A stretch of 64,000 nt of DNA, taken from Patiria pectinifera. Its lineage: Eukaryota; Echinodermata; Asteroidea; Valvatida; Asterinidae. How positions within the stretch are numbered: the first letter of the stretch is position 1; each line of letters opens with the position of its first letter. Below are positions 24,501 through 37,600 of the stretch, piece by piece. The stretch lies in NCBI GenBank assembly GCA_029964075.1, contig CM057129.1:29131430-29195429 (forward strand), in the 5' to 3' direction. A program made the translations under genes and the position numbers. The notes under the pieces are model-generated. The model saw nothing but the letters and a program-made list of their open reading frames with translations, was not told where the DNA came from and did not search any database.

Positions 24501-27500
24501 AGGGAATATAAATGTGCTTGGCCGGAATTAAACAAGTACGTTTAAAACTGGCTAGGGGCCTGGATGCTATCCGCGACCCTAGGGGCCTGGATGCTATCCG
24601 CGACCCTAGGGGCCTGGATGCTATCCGCCACCCTAGGGGCCTGGATGCTATCCGCGACCCTAGGGGCCTGGATGCTATCCGCCACCCTAGGGGCCTGGAT
24701 GCTATCCGCCACCCTAGGGGCCTGGATGCTATCCGCGACCCTAGGGGCCTGGATGCTATCCGCGACCCTAGGGGCCTGGATGCTATCCGCGACCCTAGGG
24801 GCCTGGATGCTATCCGCGACCCTAGGGGCCTGGATGCTATCCGCGACCCTAGGGGCCTGGATGCTATCTGCGACCCTAGGGGCCTGGATGCTATCCGCGA
24901 CCCTAGGGGCCTGGATGCTATCCGCGACCCTAGGGGCCTGGATGCTATCCGCGACCCTAGGGGCCTGGATGCTATCCGCGACCCTAGGGGCCTGGATGCT
25001 ATCCGCCACCCTAGGGGCCTGGATGCTATCCGCGACCCTAGGGGCCTGGATGCTATCCGCGACCCTAGGGGCCTGGATGCTATCCGCCACCCTAGGGGCC
25101 TGGATGCTATCCGCGACCCTAGGGGCCTGGATGCTATCCGCGACCCTAGGGGCCTGGATGCTATCCGCGACCCTAGGGGCCTGGATGCTATCCGCGACCC
25201 TAGGGGCCTGGATGCTATCCGCGACCCTAGGGGCCTGGATGCTATCCGCCACCCTAGGGGCCTGGATGCTATCCGCGACCCTAGGGGCCTGGATGCTATC
25301 CGCGACCAGGCCCCTAGCTGGTTTGAAACGTTCTTGTTCAATACCGGCCAAGCACGTACATGTAATGATACCTATACCTAATTAACGTAATTATTCGTAT
25401 TCATTAATATCTTTTGTTGAATTGTCCGCAGTACTTTGAGCATGTAGAGGAAGCAGTCTGGGCCGTTGAAGAGTTGAAGAAGACCGGCAAGCCCGTGGCT
25501 GCAACGCTCTGCATCGGACCTGAGGGTGATCTGCACGGTGTGTCGGCCGGTGACTGTGCTGTACAACTAGCCAAAGCAGGTCAGTACAAAGTCCGTATTA
25601 TTTATTCCTGGATCCAAACTCATTGAGCTGTTAAAGCAGGAATTTTCACTCAACAAATCTATGTGGTATTAGAGAAAAAATGGGCAATTACCAGTCTCAA
25701 GCAGTACACATAGCATGACCTTTTACCTGGTAAGCTGGTTTTGGTAAGTGGATATTTTCTGAAACTAGTTAACATCAGGGGCCAATTTCACGGCGCTGCT
25801 TAGCACAAAAATTTGCTTTGCACAAAAAAGTCTGGCTTATAAAAGTAGGTTACCAGCCAAAACTCGAGCAATATACATCATATGGAGTTTTGGCTGGTAA
25901 CCTTCTTTTATAAGCCAGACTTTTTTGTGCTAAGCAAATTTTTGTGCTTAGCAGCGCCATGAAATTGGATCCTGGTCTGAACAGCTGCTAGAAAATTTGA
26001 GCACATAATGTGGAACGTTACAAGAGCTTAAAAACAAAAAAATACTTGAAGCAATTTACTTTAAAGCTCCTGTTCATCAGCTATGACATGCATTTGGTGA
26101 TAGTGCAAACAGTCCACATCACAGGCACCTGTTAATATATTCCTGAGTGGAAAAAGGCTATTGTAATAAAGTGTCTTGCTAAAGAACACCGGTGCCATAC
26201 CCCTCAAGGTTCAATCCACAAACTGTCTGACATAAGTCCGGCACCATAACTACTGGGCTATCTTGAGGGAAGTTTTTGGATACACAATTTGAAATGAAAA
26301 CAAAAGAACTGATGGTTGTGAGTAGAACTTGTAGTTCACGCACCAATTTTGTCTTTTTCAGAAATTGTCACTTTCAGAAATTGTCACAAATGTTGCATCC
26401 ACAAACATCTCCAAAGCTGTCAACTCCACCATGCAGAAACTCAAATCTTGTTTATTGGGCCTTGGCATTGATGACTTTATTGTTTTGATTTGTTTGATAG
26501 GTGCTGACGTCGTTGGCCTGAACTGCCACTTTGGTCCTGTCAAGACCCTGGAGGCCATCCGTCTGATGAAGGCTGCCATGGACAAGGAAGGTCTCAAGCC
26601 TTTCCTCATGACCCAGCCACTAGGCTTCAAGACCCCAGATGTAGGCAAACAGGGATTCATTGACCTCCCTGAGTTTCCCTTTGGTGAGTTTTGGCAGCTG
26701 CTGCAGATTTTCACAAGAATTAATGCTATCAACATCAGTCCATTTACACGGCATGTGTTTGAAGGTGTAATACAGGGGCTTACGACATCCTGGCTTTGTC
26801 TCAAACATTAGCTTCATCTAAAGGTTAAGATTTAAGAGAGCCCAGCCGTGTTCAAACCCAATGAAAATAAACCGACCATTGGCCTAGAGTGAGAGGATTT
26901 GCTGTCTCTATAGCAGAATTTCAGTGGAGTTTGTCAAGTCAGAGACTCAAATTATGAATCCAGAATCTGAAGTCAAACCTGGAGATGGAGCCTACATTTC
27001 ATAAACACCCAGCGAAATAGCAAGGGATCTGTCTAAACTCCAGCCTATTTGTTTCATTTTCTTTCTCCAAAAGGTCTGGAACCGCGCATCCTAACCCGCT
27101 GGGACTGCCACAAGTATGCCCGCGAGGCCTATGAGATCGGCGTGCGTTACATCGGTGCCTGCTGTGGCATGGAGCCTTACCATGTCCGTGCCATTGCTGA
27201 GGAGTTGGCTCCTGAACGAGGCTGCACACCAGCTGGGTCTGAGAAGCATGGCATGTGGGGTGATGGCTTGCGCCAGCATACCAAGCCGTGGGTGCGTGCT
27301 AGGTAGGTTATTGTTGACCAAGACATTGATGACTTGGTTGATATCAGTTCTCTTAGACAGTGACTCATAAGTCTGGTAGATTTACCCAAGCTTATAGGCT
27401 ATGTTCTAGTGCTGTGCATTTTCAAAAAGCTTTTTTTGAACCTGGATTTGATTGAATATTCGACCAATGACATTGAAGTAAAAACTTTTGTTATGAATAT

Positions 27501-28370
27501 CGCGTATGTCTTGATATATTTTTTCGAGATAGCTGACAAGCTGATATTTGATGAGTTTTAAAGATGCAAATTACGGCTAATTTTCCTCATTGAAGTTCTC
27601 AAATCAAGCATGTAAAATGGCTGTTCACAAACATGTGGAAATATGACACAATAAAACTAATGAACTTATACCAAGAAAATTACATCACAAACGCTTTTCG
27701 TCATGTCCTTGAGATGGCTCACATTTTTTTTTATATTTGGTAAAATGGCATTCAGATATCAGTGGATGATCGAATATTCAGTAGTCGCTCTTTTCACACT
27801 TCCGCCATGGGCATGCAGAGCCTCGATCTGGCAACTTTACACAATAAATATAAGTGGTTCAGTGATTCCCGTGTCGGGGTTCAGATCACTGAACCGGCTA
27901 TTTTGATTGTGTAAAGTTGCCAGATCGAGGCTCTGCATGCCCGATGGCGGAGTGTAAAAAGAGCAAAATATTCGACACGGCTTTACTCTGTTCATGAACA
28001 GAAGATGAGATGTTGAAATCACTAACAAATGCTCAATGTTTGAGACGTGCTGAACAAAAACCCCAAACATCTTTGCATGGGTGCCTGGCGTACAACGTTT
28101 GAGAGTCTTGCTAACCGTCTCGTTGTCACTGTTGAGTAGGTATTTGTACATGGATTCCCCATACAGTTATCACGACCATTGTTGTCAATCTCTCTGGACT
28201 TCAGGGCTCGTCGCGATTACTGGGAGAACCTGAAGCCAGCCAGCGGCCGGCCAGACTGCCCCTTCCTGGCCAAACCAGATGGCTGGGGTGTCACCCAGGG
28301 TGACAAGGATCTACTACAGAAGACCGAGGCTACCACTGATGCTGAACTCCAGGAGCTCTTCCAAAAGTAG
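15543..28370 (+). CDS. bhmt: Betaine-homocysteine S-methyltransferase (BHMT)
   Basis: Transfers a methyl group from betaine to homocysteine, giving dimethylglycine and methionine; a cytosolic zinc enzyme with a (beta/alpha)8 barrel. Seven secure exons: 21109-21250, 21786-21904, 24181-24372, 25432-25579, 26501-26683, 27074-27302, 28205-28370, all GT-AG, all in frame, ending at TAG. I add a proposed first exon 15543-15569 ([12 protein letters not shown] in an ACCATGG context, phase-0 donor ATG|GTAACT); with it the protein is 401 residues (human 406) and the known sites line up one residue later than in human. Visible: GEIVIGDGG near residue 22, [25 protein letters not shown] at about 154-167 (substrate-binding Glu/Tyr), zinc cysteine in GLNCHF (C218) and zinc pair in GACCGM (C300, C301). 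If the proposed first exon is wrong, translation could start at the Met of GLMERL in exon 2. AATAAA signals at 29845 and 29955 could end the transcript. Confidence 0.93.
16031..16103 (-). repeat. tRNA-like element in BHMT intron 1
   Basis: Minus strand shows CAGCTCAGTCGATAGAG (A-box-like) and GGTTCGCATCC (B-box-like). It sits inside a segment bracketed by inverted copies of GTGGCTATCG...TTACGGCAGCC (about 15799-15853 and 16181-16207), so it may be carried by a larger element. Confidence 0.45.
16768..18504. mobile_element. 1.7-kb TIR element in BHMT intron 1
   Basis: Left end AGGCCGAACAAAAAAAATGG continuing through TGTGTTTACGGTAAC; the right end is its complement with one base different (AGGCCAAACAAAA...). 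TIR about 35 bp. The interior has no long frame I recognise (the 196-codon minus frame at 16904-17494 has no known motif). Confidence 0.65.
19653..20132. mobile_element. 480-bp near-perfect palindrome in BHMT intron 1
   Basis: Arms of about 220 bp start AAAGAGGTTGTGGAATGCTC and end in the complement, with only small differences (for example near 19820 and 19960). The loop is about 21 nt (GTTTATGCTACGC...). As RNA it would form a very long hairpin. No target duplication is clear. Confidence 0.9.
22340..23660. repeat. Repeat-like block in BHMT intron 3
   Basis: Base use changes from the surrounding intron: CpG-rich stretches, TTTAGCGGATTTCCGC, ACGTACG runs, then AAAATGCACCACAGAGCATC and GGGCCCTTGGGCGGGCCC followed by CTTCGCGCTTTGCGCTCGC. 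The AAAATGCACC.GAGAGC words also occur at 18190-18215. It encloses the zinc-finger-like remnant at 23057-23330. I think it is a decayed transposon, class unknown. Confidence 0.5.
23057..23330 (+). pseudogene. Transposon-type zinc-finger protein remnant
   Basis: Frame from ATG at 23057 reads [19 protein letters not shown] then [12 protein letters not shown] and stops. A shift of frame at about 23198 continues as [20 protein letters not shown]. The combined pattern (W.W, GD.IR, PG.AM, C..C.K.L.YG.RG) resembles N-terminal regions of repeat-encoded zinc-finger proteins common in invertebrate genomes; that match is from memory. Frameshift plus stop make it a pseudogene. Confidence 0.5.
24514..25355. 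mobile_element. MITE carrying a 27-bp minisatellite
   Basis: Flanking arms of about 50 bp are inverted copies: GTGCTTGGCCGGAATTAAAC...GGCTAGGGGCCTGG on the left and the complement of GTGCTTGGCCGGTATTGAAC...AGCTAGGGGCCTGG on the right. Between them (24555-25312) are about 28 copies of a 27-bp unit starting GGGGCCTGGATGCTATCCG, nearly identical apart from a G/C variant (CGCGACC or CGCCACC). It lies in BHMT intron 4. Because 27 is a multiple of 3 the array is open in several frames; these are not genes. Confidence 0.9.
25776..25974. mobile_element. Palindromic MITE in BHMT intron 5
   Basis: Inverted halves built on CCAATTTCACGGCGCTGC, TTAGCACAAAAATTTGCTT, AGTCTGGCTTATAAAAG and GGTTACCAGCCAAAACTC around a short loop at 25865-25885. 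A diverged half copy appears at 31243-31325 (GGGGCTCAATTTCAAAGAGC). Confidence 0.85.
27771..27974. mobile_element. Palindromic MITE in BHMT intron 7
   Basis: Inverted arms start CGAATATTCAGTAGTCGCTC and share CATGCAGAGCCTCGATCTGG and CAACTTTACACAAT with the opposite strand of the right half. A loop with CAGTGATTCCCGTG lies near 27860. The fold extends about 95 bp per arm. Confidence 0.85.
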
Positions 28371-31300
28371 GCTGGAAATGAGGTTCAGTGATACAACCAA
28401 CACCAGACCCAATGTTATAGTCAACGAAAAGAAAGCGTAGATATTTTTGATAAAGGTTTTGTAGGTATTTTGTTTGTGTGTTTTTCTACAACTGAAGTTT
28501 CTTTTTTCCCCATTCTTGAATTTTGTTCATCATCAATTTCCACTAACAACAAACTAGTTCAGATGTTGCCGAAGTACATGAATAACACATTATATCTACA
28601 TTGCATTGGAGAGTGTGCATAACAGCATGTATTCTTGAAATTTAGATTTCCTTTTTTTTCTAGTAGCAGTTGCTTATATTCTGAAATTTAGATGAAAACA
28701 TTTTTAACTAGACGGTTAAAACCCAAAATGTTTGAGATGCAATATTTCACAGTATCGTTGCCGAGACAACACACAACCTAAAGCAGCTAATAACTTGTGT
28801 TCTTAAAAACAGATTCTGATTATGTATTCCGTAGCTATAAGCGAAGTGTTAGTTCGATTTCTTTTTGGATAAAGTAAAACTTGATATCCATTATTTTTTC
28901 CTTTTGGCTCAACAGGGTAGATTTTTTTATATCATTTTATGGTTTAGCGACTACTTTAGCCAACAGTCAGAAGAACAACACAAAATACAACTCTGTAAAT
29001 TCCCTAATCAAATGTGTGCTTACTGTTTGATCATAAATCATGTAATTGTAAACAGTTCAGGGACGTCATCTTAGCCGCGTTTCAATTACACACGACTACG
29101 GCTGGCTGTAGCACACATGTTTATAGGGTGTGAATTCGGCAGCCTCCAAGTGTAGTTGTATGTGCTTTTCCTCCTTTTTCCCCCCACAATTCCGAAAATT
29201 GAAATCTCATTGAATATTTTTCAAACAGTGTTACACACTGTCATATGTAAATCACACAATGAAGGGCTTGGGCTCAGGAGTACTGCAACTGTATTTCCAA
29301 GAGCTTAGTTGAGGATGGAGCACAAGTGTTGTGAGCACAGAACATGCCAAATGAGGCTTATGATGCTGTGGTCATGGGCGAGTATCAACAAAAACTCCTG
29401 AAAGCTTGCAAAAGTCCCACTTTTATCCTGATTTTGTCCCCAATAATGCATTCATTATACCAAATACGCAGTTCTACCTCAGTCAAGCCCTTTAATTGAG
29501 AAAATACAAAAGGGCTTGTTCTTCCATTTTTGTTTGCAAGTTTCCCTTCGCTTTCCCTGAAATATTTCCCAACAGATATTTACTTGATGAATTGGAAGTT
29601 GAAACAAAAGAAATACTGTGGATTTTGATCAAATGAAATATATTTGCCTGCAAGGTTTTGCATCAATCCCTACTATTTGTCCACAGGTGACAAAGTTGAC
29701 CTGCATATAAGTCAAAACATGTGCAGTTTAATCTTTTTCCTGTTTGTGTTGGTTTTAAAGTGTAATCCTAAAGAGGACAACTTTAGAGCGAATATCGAAT
29801 ATTCATTTAAAACCTAGTTTTTTTGTGTTTTTTTTTATCTATTTAATAAAGATAGTTTACCACTTTTCATCCACACTTTTGCTATATTTTAGAGACAACT
29901 TCATGTTACTAACTCAACAAATTGCTGAAACATAAACTGAATAATAACAGGTTTAATAAAGGTCCAACATTGTTTTTTTTTCTTTTAAAGAATAGTTGAT
30001 TGTGAACGATTACATTGTCAGATGCATTCCAGAGACCATAGGTCTGCTGAGTTAGTTAATTAGATTACTTTGGAAATTGAGGGTGTTTTTAGTAATAAAA
30101 ACTAGCAATCCCTTTGAGTGTGAATGTGTTCGATTCTCATGGAGTTATTCAATGGCACGGTTGCTCAGTGCTAAGCCAGTTCAGTTGTCCAATTTGGTCA
30201 TTCTATAAATTTAGGGTCCCAAGTGTGACATTTCCCCGTCCCTGTTACCTTGGTACTTTGTCATTTGCCATTCAAGTATCATTAAGAATGACCTCAAACA
30301 TTTTTTTATTTGTTGGATAGGTAGTTTGCTATTCATACATGTAATCACTCTTGGAGGATGACTGCATTGAGGAGTGCATCAGAATTATACAATCGTAGAT
30401 GTCAGATGTAACAGGGACAGGAAAAGAAGTGAACCCCAAATTTATAGAAAGACCCAATTGTGTGTGGGCATTATGATTTGATGAATTGAGGGTCAGAATA
30501 AACAATGCATTGTGTGTGTGCATCATCAAACAAAATGGAAGAGAAGTTGTGAAGAAAGTACACAATTCTGAAAACTATTGTTTACACCAAATGTGTACAG
30601 TATTTAAACATGATGGAACAAGTAGAGTTTTACTCTTTGTACATCCTGGTAGTGAAGAAACACTTGTTATGAGTGTACATGACCCTTCTACCTTATTGTC
30701 AAATTTTGGTTAAAGGGAAAATACAACATTTGCAAACATCAAAAAATGAAATGATCAAATTATCACAAAATACCTTACTGGATTGTTAGGGATCACAAAT
30801 CAAAGCATCCCTTAAAAATCCTGGTGTCTGGTGTGCAGCATTTTCAAGAAAAACTGTATTTTTCAACGCTGGACGCGCACGCAAGTTGAAAAAAACTAAA
30901 AAAAAAAAAATTGTTTTTTTTTATTTATTTTTTCTGATGAATTTTTTTGCAATTGATGATAACACTGAAGAAGGAGTACAAGCCTGCTAGACTGATTCTG
31001 ACCTTACTTCCCAATTCCCCAAATTGTAATTAATTTATCTGTTTGGGGTCAGGGAACCAGACTACAAACAAGAAAGAACATTCTTGGTTTTCTTGGTTTT
31101 CCAGCATCAAGCAAAGGAAACAAAACAAGTCAGTTTAACAATATTTTCTATAACATACTCATCCTCCAAATCCATTTATTTCTGAAAATTGCAGCAAGAG
31201 CAAATGTTGTACATTCCCTTTAACTTAAATTGGAGACTTGGGGCTCAATTTCAAAGAGCTGATGAGCACAGAATTTTGCTGACCACAAAACATTCACTTG

Positions 31301-31606
31301 GCAGAAACAACTTATAAGCTATAACAGCCATCTTGGAAGACGATGGCTTTGTTGTGCTTGGATATGTATGAGTCAACCTTTTGTGCACTCGTGTCTATAT
31401 GTGATTTCCAACACTCGTGACTGGTTTTGGATTAATTTTGGCTTAAAATTGCCAAGCAATATATTTTATTCTTGGTAGCTCAGTAAAATTGAGCAACAGA
31501 ACTCCACAGTGTAGAAATTTGACCAGTTTAATTGATGAAGTAGTTTTTAGAAACTTGATATTTCAACAACAAAACTGAGCAGGGGATGTGATTGGTTGAC
31601 TAGTCA
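28371..31606. other. BHMT 3' UTR and convergent intergenic region
   Basis: BHMT and HEI10 converge here. AATAAA at 29845-29850 and 29955-29960 could serve BHMT; TTTATT at 31465-31470 (AATAAA on the minus strand, about 140 nt past the stop) could serve HEI10. The TTAA-flanked MITE copy 2 occupies 30710-31223. No further exon recognised. Confidence 0.6.
30710..31223. mobile_element. TTAA-flanked piggyBac-like MITE, copy 2
   Basis: Same TIR (TTAAAGGGAAAATACAACAT and the complement of TTAAAGGGAATGTACAAC) and internal order as copies 9914-11005 and 61416-61935, but more diverged: the central palindrome is lost and replaced by CAACGCTGGACGCGCACG and a T-rich stretch. Confidence 0.8.
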
Positions 31607-34600
31607 TCAGGTCTTGCGGTGTCCCAGTCTACGAGCGATCTCATTGGGTGTTCCCAACTCCATACGGAAGCGGTTCTGCATTGTAAAGGCAGTTGATGTC
31701 GCGGGTCCGGTCTGGATGGGCGTGTTGGTGGGACGCAATACAAACTCCCCTGATGTACAAAACAGAGAGAGATCAAAATAATTGAAATTGGTTGTTGGCT
31801 GTACAAAAAACCTGTTTAAAGAAGAAAGTTGTTTAATGCTGTACTACACAAATCAGAAGGACATACGATTCAAACAATACAAGAACCCTTATGGGCTCCG
31901 TGCACAAGCACCCCCCTCAACAGACAGACAGGATGGAGACCACTAGAGAGATATTTGAATGCATTGACGGTTGAGCGAAGACGCTGTTGCTTTGTCCACA
32001 TTCACAATAAAATAAGTCGTGCATACTTTGCTTTACTTACTACACATATTGCACTTATGGGGGGGAACGGAACAAAGGGCAACAATAGGGACAATGGTAC
32101 CCCGTAAGTCTGTCTTTAGAAATTGAAGTACCCCATAACTGTAATGCTATGTGTTCTGAGATTTCTAAGGAGACAAAGGAGAACAAAAGAAGGGGATTAG
32201 GGTCCAACAATAGTGGTACCCCATAAACCCCATATGCTAAGTGTCATGAACTAGTACGCGCACGTGGTGTGTCCCTTCACTGGCCTCTTGAAGGTGGTAA
32301 ATAGGCGCCCTCTCTTGTTGACGCACGGAGCCCATAGTCAATTAGAGAGATAGGCTTGAGTTCACAGGAGTACTGTAATAAAACTAAAAACGCATCAATA
32401 ACATCATTAGAATACACTGTCCATTGTCTTATACCATAAAAATAGACTTGAAGTCAAGTCCTCCCAAGTCTTATTTAATTGATTTGTGGTGATGAGTTTT
32501 GCTAAATAGTATTTCAAGTTACGAGTCTTACTCTCCGCTGGTGTCATCACTCTCATATTATCGCCACCTCCTCCACGATGTCTCACAGACCTGCCAGTGC
32601 TCTCTGAAAATAACAAAATATTAAAGATACAAATTAACTAATCAGTAATCTCAACTAATGATAGCAGAAAACTATGCACATATGTAAGCGTGTTTCATGG
32701 GTTAGCCCAAGACTTTTAACTTTGTGCATTTGTACAGCCCAAAATTAAGGATTCTCCAATACAGAGTTGGTGGAAAATATTTGTTTGCAGTAAGCAGTAA
32801 GCACAGTGTGGTTAGTTTGGACAGAAGACGTGTCTTGTGATTTATTACAACTCTTGCACCATGTACATGTATATATGTCATCATCAGTGGACTACACAGC
32901 AGACGGACATAACTAAGTTTTCCCCATTCATCTTTGTTTTTTGCTAATCTCCGGATCTCTAGTGGGGAGAGCAGAACATCCTGTAGCCATAGTCTAGCGA
33001 TGTACTCTGGGTAAAGAAGGCGCTGACGACCTTGTCTGCGTCGGCCATGAGATGGGAGTATAGAGCATAGATGTTAACATGTATATTTCTATAGAGAATG
33101 ACCAACTTGGTGACAAAGAGAGAGTTGAGGCCGGCTCATATTTCTCGCGGATGCGAATTGAAAATGACTTCACACAACATTTGCTGCGAAATTCGCTGGA
33201 GTTGACATGTGTTCAACTTTTTCAGGTTTCCTAGTGTGAAAACGTCAGGTGACGTCCCAAATTTGCGATCATGTTTGGTTCGGCCAAAGGCAGACTCTTA
33301 GGCAGTCTTAGGCAGACTCTCGAAGGCTGTAAGGCAGGCGCCAAGCATGCGAAGATGCTACTGGGTTATACACATGGGGGTTGTTGTTAGTGCTCACACA
33401 GTGCCTTGTACCGACTCTGTAGACACTTACCGTCCCCAGATGAGATAGGGAGATCATAGCTGACCAGAGGTGCTGCCTGGTTCCGACCCAGGCCCTCATG
33501 TGATGCTCTGGGGTCCAGTGTCCTGACATCAATGGACCGTCTGAAACACATTAACCATGACTTTTTATAGAGTATGTTGAATAATGAGAAATCTTGATAC
33601 ACAATACTTTAGCTAGATGATTTCTGGGAATTTTTAGGACACCCTGTTGAATCTGCTATGTTGGATACGCTGTTCTGAAAATATGAGTCAAAGAATAACA
33701 CATGAGCAAATTTACAAAGTAATTTTGACTAATGCTGACAAAGCCCTGTGCAAGAGTACACCATGGTCTGTGTTATACAACTCAAGTGCAGTCCAAGTCT
33801 TTGGCACAGATCACATGCATAAAACAATGCTTGTTCAAATCTACTGACTCAGCCTACAATTACTACAGCACACTCTTACCTTCTCAATGCATCATGCATG
33901 ATCTGCAAAGAAAATAACAGAATAAACAAATTGGTTGTGGCAATACTGATAAATGTGTAAACCAAAGAACGCTACCATTGGAGTAGTATACTTTAATAAT
34001 ATACCACTTTTTTACACAGTATGACTTTACAAAAAAAATATATGGGTATAAACACCCCATTCCTATTGTCCATCCCTAATATCCTCCCCCCCCCAAAAAA
34101 TCACAATTTACAAAATTTAAATTCCAAAAAATATCTAAAAACTCTAAAATCCTCATTTCACGCATTACGAATAAGATTTAATGCAATTTGAAGATTTTTT
34201 TTTTTTTTTAGACTTGTACTGATTGATTATATCAAGCCAAGTCTGAAATATAAATAAAACTAGTCTAGTAGAGTCAATGTTAATCCTTAACCTAGGTGTC
34301 TTGTGCACTACTGAACATGAAATCTATGACATATTCTTTGCATTGACACTTCAACTGAAATCAGGTCCCATGACAAAGTAAAACACCCCTCGTTGGATTT
34401 GAAGGATCTAGGACTGCTAGAAGTTGTGGGGTTTATTTACCTGTAGTTTCTGATGTTGTCTGGTGCGTTCTGTCAGCTTGTCTGCCAGGTCATGTGACCG
34501 CTTCTTGGAAGATTCCAGCTCTCTTTTGACAGCTAGTGTTGAAGAAACATAGAGACTTTGATTAATGTTCACTGTAGAGTTTTGGAGAGTGCTTACAACC

Positions 34601-37600
34601 ATTGGGAAAATGTAGTGCAAAATAATTGAAACTATGTTTCCATAAGCAATACACATATTAATCTTTAGGATTAGAGAAGTTAACTGACTATTGGGATTTT
34701 TCAAAAAATATTTTCACTCACCTGAAACTTGGTTCCTCAGGGCTAAAAAAACACAATTTAGTCAAAGAACTTTTTCCAAGTAGTACTTCTTATAACATTT
34801 CAATTTAGTGACATTGCTCTATCTAATGAGTTTATCTTGAGATGTCTTGTCTGTAGACTTGCCAAAGATACCTGTTCGATCAGTCTCTTTTATAGGACAA
34901 GCAATTCAAATGTTTAGGATTTTTCAACCAAGACCAGTGTCAGAACATACACACATCCATCAGATCCTATGTTGAGTTTTGTCTTAGAAAGTACTAGACT
35001 GTCACACATTTGTTTATGCATATAGGGCTCGTTCAAATGACGTCATTTCCTACAGACCATCCACATGTGGCCACGTGCATCGGCATTTTGAGCGTCAACT
35101 TGCATAACGCGCATCGGCTGCGTCGCATTTCCAACACATTTCGAGCAACAAGCGCGTGTGTTTGGAACATTTTCAACACTGCGCAATGCGTGCTTGATTG
35201 TGTAAAATATGCAGTTGCAGTTCTCCTACAGAGATGGCCGTCAGTGAACGAGCCCTGTTCGCCCTGAACAAGGTTAACGCCACTCCAGGTACATGGCTAC
35301 AAGAGAAATCAAAAGATTAGGTACTCAGGAAAACTGAAGTTTAATTAACTAACATTCCTCGTGAAACAAGACAGATCATAGGTTGGAGGGAAACAAGCAC
35401 CAGGCAAGGAATTCCAAAAAGATGCAGCACGTGGGAAAAAGCTATTGGAATATCCTTCTGTTCTACATCTAGTTTCTGCAACAGTGTATTGATGAGAACA
35501 GGCGGAAAGTTGGGTTTCTCTCTCACACTCTGATTGGAGGAACCAGGTTGGACAGACTGATTGGAGCAATGACCATGAAAATATCTGGAAAACAAACAGA
35601 CGGTGGCAACAGACCTACTCTACACCAACCAGATTAGCTCTACACCAACCAGATTAGCTCTACACCAACCAGATTAGCTCTACACCAACCAGATTAGCTC
35701 TACACCAACCAGATTAGCTCTACACCAACCAGATTAGCTCTACACCAACCAGATTAGCTCTACACCAACCAGATTAGCTCTACACCAACCAGATTAGCTC
35801 TACACCAACCAGATTAGCTCTACACCAACCAGATTAGCTCTACACCAACCAGATTAGTTATACGCTTCCGCACTCTGTCCAATAAGGATAAGTGACAGGC
35901 AGATATATTTGAGCCTTTGATCAAGGATACACGCATTCTCTGCCTGTAGCTTAGTAACTGTTTGCTCATAATACTGCTCCTGCAGCGTGCTTCGCTCTTT
36001 AGACTTGTTAGCGATGTAGTCCTGGTAGATTCTCTCTTGCTGGATCTGAAAAGGGCAGAAAGAGAAAAAGAGTTAAAGTCAGTCACAAGATGTCACAGTC
36101 AAATCACAGGCCAATCACAAGTTAAATCACAAGTCAATCACAACAATGACAAAGGAATTGCTATAGCTTGACTTGATATTGGATAAATTGTGATTGACTT
36201 GTGATTGACTTGTGATTGGCTTGTGATTGACTTGTGACTTGATCGACTTGTGATTGACTTGTGATTGGCTTGTGATTGACTTGTGACTTGATCGACTTGT
36301 GATGGACTTGTGATGGACTTGATTGACTTGTGATGGACTTGTGACTAACGGGCCATAATCGGATTAACGCTGGCCCTGTGTGGCTGTTGCTCTCAACCCT
36401 AATGGCCCGGCACATTCCATTCATTAAATGGTTCAAACAAACCTATACATGACAATGTACATATTAATAGTACAACTTCTTGTCCGTCAACTTGATATAA
36501 ACATCTTATTTCTTTTTGCATTCTTCAAGAAATTCGACGATACATCCGATATATGCATATAGATATCATCCTCCAAAAAAAGGGTACAACCCAATAAACA
36601 AAACAAGTTTCTTTCCATCACAAATTTCTATAACTGCTGCCTTGAAGTGAACAGTATTCAGATCCAAAATTACATTATTTTAAAATGAAATTAACTCCTA
36701 AAAAGACCACAGTTTTTAATGCCAGATAACTGATTTACAAATGATAGTTTTTAAATGTCTTATCTAATGATCAACACGTGGTGCTAAAGCAATGTGTGGT
36801 GTAAGTCTCGAACGAGCGCCTATCGATCGAAAGTTGTCATTGGCCACTTTTTTCTTTTTGTAAAGTTTTCTTTTGGTTTTAACGGTGGTTATCCAAACAA
36901 GTAAGAAAGAAGAGGAGCTAGCTAAGCTATTTGATTTACCGATTTTAATTTCACCGATACTCTAGTCATTAGTCAAGTTACAGTCAAAGCAGTCACGAGG
37001 CGCCAATCTCAATCGGTGCGTTTAAACAGGAAAATGATTCAATTTTCATCAGCCGAAACGTGGTGTTTTTTTCACATAAAAATATAACATATATATAAGA
37101 GAGAGAGAAGAGCAAATTGTGACAGAACCGTTTACCCCCATTGAAAAAGACCGCATGGTTATCAAACTATGACTCGAAACATCGAAAAAAGGGGCCTTTT
37201 TACCAGGATTCTCGCCCGGAAACGGGCCCGCACAGAGGTTTGAGCTTAAGTGAACACAACAAATTCATATGTGTGACTGACTTGTGATGGAGTTGTGATC
37301 GACTTGTGATGACTTGTGATTGACTTGTGGCTGAATTGCGATTGACAAGTGACTGACTTGTGATTGAGTTGTGACCTACTTGTGACTAAAAAAATTACAT
37401 AGTTCAGTATCTGAGGTTATAACATTTGCAAACGTAATTAGATGGCGGTGAGGACATTATGATTGTAGCATTTTTTTCAGAGATACTTGTACACAGACTC
37501 AGTCCAGTTTACCCACCTGGTACGTCCAGAAGGCCATGGCTCGTGTGCACACCTCCAATATGGTGTCTGGTTTCTGCCCCGCAAGTACCATAGACTTGTA

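Noticed and set aside
24388..25385. Long open frames (up to 317 codons) on both strands through the 27-bp array
   Set aside because: The unit length is a multiple of three and happens to lack stops in several frames, so the frames are a by-product of the minisatellite.
35619..35857. CRISPR-like array
   Set aside because: Directly adjacent 20-bp units with no spacers in a eukaryotic intron: a minisatellite.
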